From Lasioglossum baleicum (taxonomy: Eukaryota; Arthropoda; Insecta; Hymenoptera; Halictidae): a DNA stretch of 64,000 nt. How positions within the stretch are numbered: position 1 is the stretch's first letter; every line of letters starts with the position of its first letter. Shown one piece after another: positions 63,401-64,000 of this stretch. The notes beneath the pieces were generated by a model that ran no database searches, was not told the DNA's origin, and was given only the letters and a program-made list of their open reading frames with translations. The stretch lies in the NCBI RefSeq assembly GCF_051020765.1, contig NW_027469572.1, positions 35,286-99,285 of the forward strand, read 5' to 3'. The translations under genes were made by a program, and so were the position numbers.

Positions 63401-64000
63401 CCGCAGGCTAGTCGCGTAAAAACACGTGCGAGAGGATGCATCCTGCAGGCTAGTCGAGTAAAAACACGTGCGAGAGATGCATCCCGCAGGCTAGTCGAGT
63501 AAAAACACGTGCGAGGTTTTGTGGGATGCGCATGCGCAGGTTTTGTGGGATGCGCATGCGCAGGTTTTTTGGGATGCGCATGGCTAGTCGAGCAAAAACA
63601 CGTGCGAGAGGATGCATCCCGCAGACTAGTCGAGTAAAAACACGTGCGAGAGGATGCTTCCCGCAGGCTAGTCGAGTAAAAACACGTGCGAGAGGATGCA
63701 TCCCGCAGGCTAGTCGAGTAAAAACACGTGCGAGAGGATGCATCCCGCAGCATAGTCGAGTAAAAACACGTGCGAGAGGAGGATGCATCCCGCAAGCTAG
63801 TCGAGTAAAAACACGTGCGAGAGGATGCATCCCGCAGGCTAGTCGAGTAAAAACACGTGCGAGGTTTTGTGGATGCGCATGCGCAGGTTTTTTGGGATGC
63901 GCATGCGCAGGTTTTTTGGGATGCGCATGCCTAGTCGAGCAAAAACACGTGCGAGAGGATGCATCCCGCAAGCTAGTCGAGTAAAAACACGTGCGAGAGG
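60494..64000 (+). repeat. Zone VI super-HOR, copy 4, indel-rich towards the end
   Basis: B blocks: 60682-60772 [4], 60967-61033 [3], 61312-61378 [3], 61573-61663 [4], 63231-63321 [4], 63515-63581 [3] and 63863-63928 [3, one base short]. 60682 and 60967 match copy 3 at +3183. From about 62.2 kb single-base losses and gains accumulate, for example catccgcagg (62201), a collapsed monomer at 62701-62750, gcagctag (62826 and 62994), gcttccgcagg (63070), A6 at about 63132, gagagatgc (63474), a 3-bp aggagg gain (63777) and gtggatgcg (63870). The same variants are clean in the matching part of copy 3. Confidence 0.87.
61664..63230 (+). repeat. Second copy of the B-free A run
   Basis: It reproduces 58.1-59.7 kb at about +3561 bp: gtgctagagg (58164/61725), gttgag (58231/61792, 58483/62044, 58777/62337), ccctcagg (58853/62413) and catctggcagg (58935/62495). 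One of the two gcaaaagcacg monomers is missing here. The shift changes by one at about 62204, where the first of the clustered single-base losses lies. Confidence 0.87.

Larger units (their letters stand above)
1..64000 (+). repeat. Compound satellite array of 42-bp (A) and 24-bp (B) units
   Basis: Every line of the window reads as head-to-tail copies of a 42-bp unit A (canonical copy 86-127) with interspersed blocks of a 24-bp unit B (canonical copy 1537-1560). All copies have the same orientation and both window ends lie inside the array. A carries ctagtcgag, an A5 tract, the palindrome CACGTG and the palindrome GGATGCATCC. B carries a T6 (or TTTTGT) tract and the palindrome TGCGCATGCGCA. 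My hand count is about 1,210 full A units, about 120 truncated A units and about 447 B units in about 120 blocks. Both units are about 54-55% GC. No unique sequence longer than a few bases was seen. This is typical of eukaryotic satellite DNA. I do not recognise the family or the host, and its chromosomal location is unknown. Confidence 0.97.

Noticed and set aside
238..63928. Telomere-like or G-quadruplex repeats in B (gg, T6, ggg)
   Set aside because: The G runs are separated by the long atgcgcatgcgca segment and do not form a short G-rich telomeric unit or four close G3 runs.
1..64000. Giant repeat proteins encoded on either strand (up to 9,550 codons)
   Set aside because: The same DNA is open in one plus and two minus frames because unit lengths are multiples of three. 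There is no unique sequence, domain, start signal or gene boundary.
1..64000. CRISPR array
   Set aside because: Repeats are directly abutting 42- and 24-bp copies with no unique spacers, and there is no leader or cas gene.
1..64000. CENP-B box
   Set aside because: The reverse strand has CTCG and CGGGA near each other, but the spacing is nine bases instead of seven and the TTCG half is not matched.
1..64000. Transposon or retroelement insertion
   Set aside because: No break in the 42/24-bp pattern, no target-site duplications, terminal repeats or transposase/reverse-transcriptase motifs.
1..64000. Inverted segments or a strand switch within the array
   Set aside because: All A and B units read in the same orientation throughout; apparent dyads are the short palindromes inside single units.

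Overview
The whole 64 kb is one uninterrupted tandem-repeat (satellite) array. I find no credible protein gene, RNA gene, mobile element, CRISPR array or prokaryotic-type operon in it. Two repeat units account for essentially every base, all in the same orientation. Unit A is 42 bp (clean example at 86-127; core pieces ggctagtcgag, taaaaacacgtgcgag and aggatgcatcccgca). Unit B is 24 bp (clean example at 1537-1560; core gggatgcgcatgcgca after a gg-plus-T6 tract). By hand count there are about 1,210 complete A units, and about 120 truncated A units that each lead into a short block of 2-7 B units (about 447 B units in all). A megabase-scale satellite of this kind points to a eukaryotic chromosome (centromeric, pericentromeric, subtelomeric or other heterochromatin). 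I cannot name the organism from the sequence.

Layout. Runs of A units are broken every few hundred bases by a B block, always inserted at the same position of A. Diagnostic variants of A recur in fixed order and define higher-order repeats (HORs). I divide the array into zones by these variants and by exact coordinate shifts between blocks: 1-8.1 kb (periods 420/504, 831, 537 and 1587 bp); 8.1-11.3 kb (a mixed zone with irregular, smaller B blocks); 11.3-32.6 kb (a family marked by the gtctagtaaaatcac variant, with 1200 bp and 3.3-3.5 kb super-repeats); 32.6-39.7 kb (2295 and 1929 bp); 39.7-50.2 kb (2721 bp and about 2.17 kb); 50.2-64.0 kb (3.37-3.50 kb super-repeats). The marker variant gtcaagtaaaa, followed by gagcacaaac and usually gagcaaatac, is the best landmark for where a HOR copy starts.

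Open reading frames of up to 9,550 codons exist on both strands. They arise because 42 and 24 are both multiples of three and the consensus lacks stops in one plus frame and two minus frames. I treat them as by-products of the repeat. The point most worth checking is that the plus frame stays in register from about 0.24 to 62.2 kb: the only net indels are three single-base deletions at 15.77-16.59 kb, which sum to -3. From about 62.2 kb to the end there is a sudden cluster of roughly ten or more small indels, which looks like an assembly or polishing boundary or a decaying array edge.
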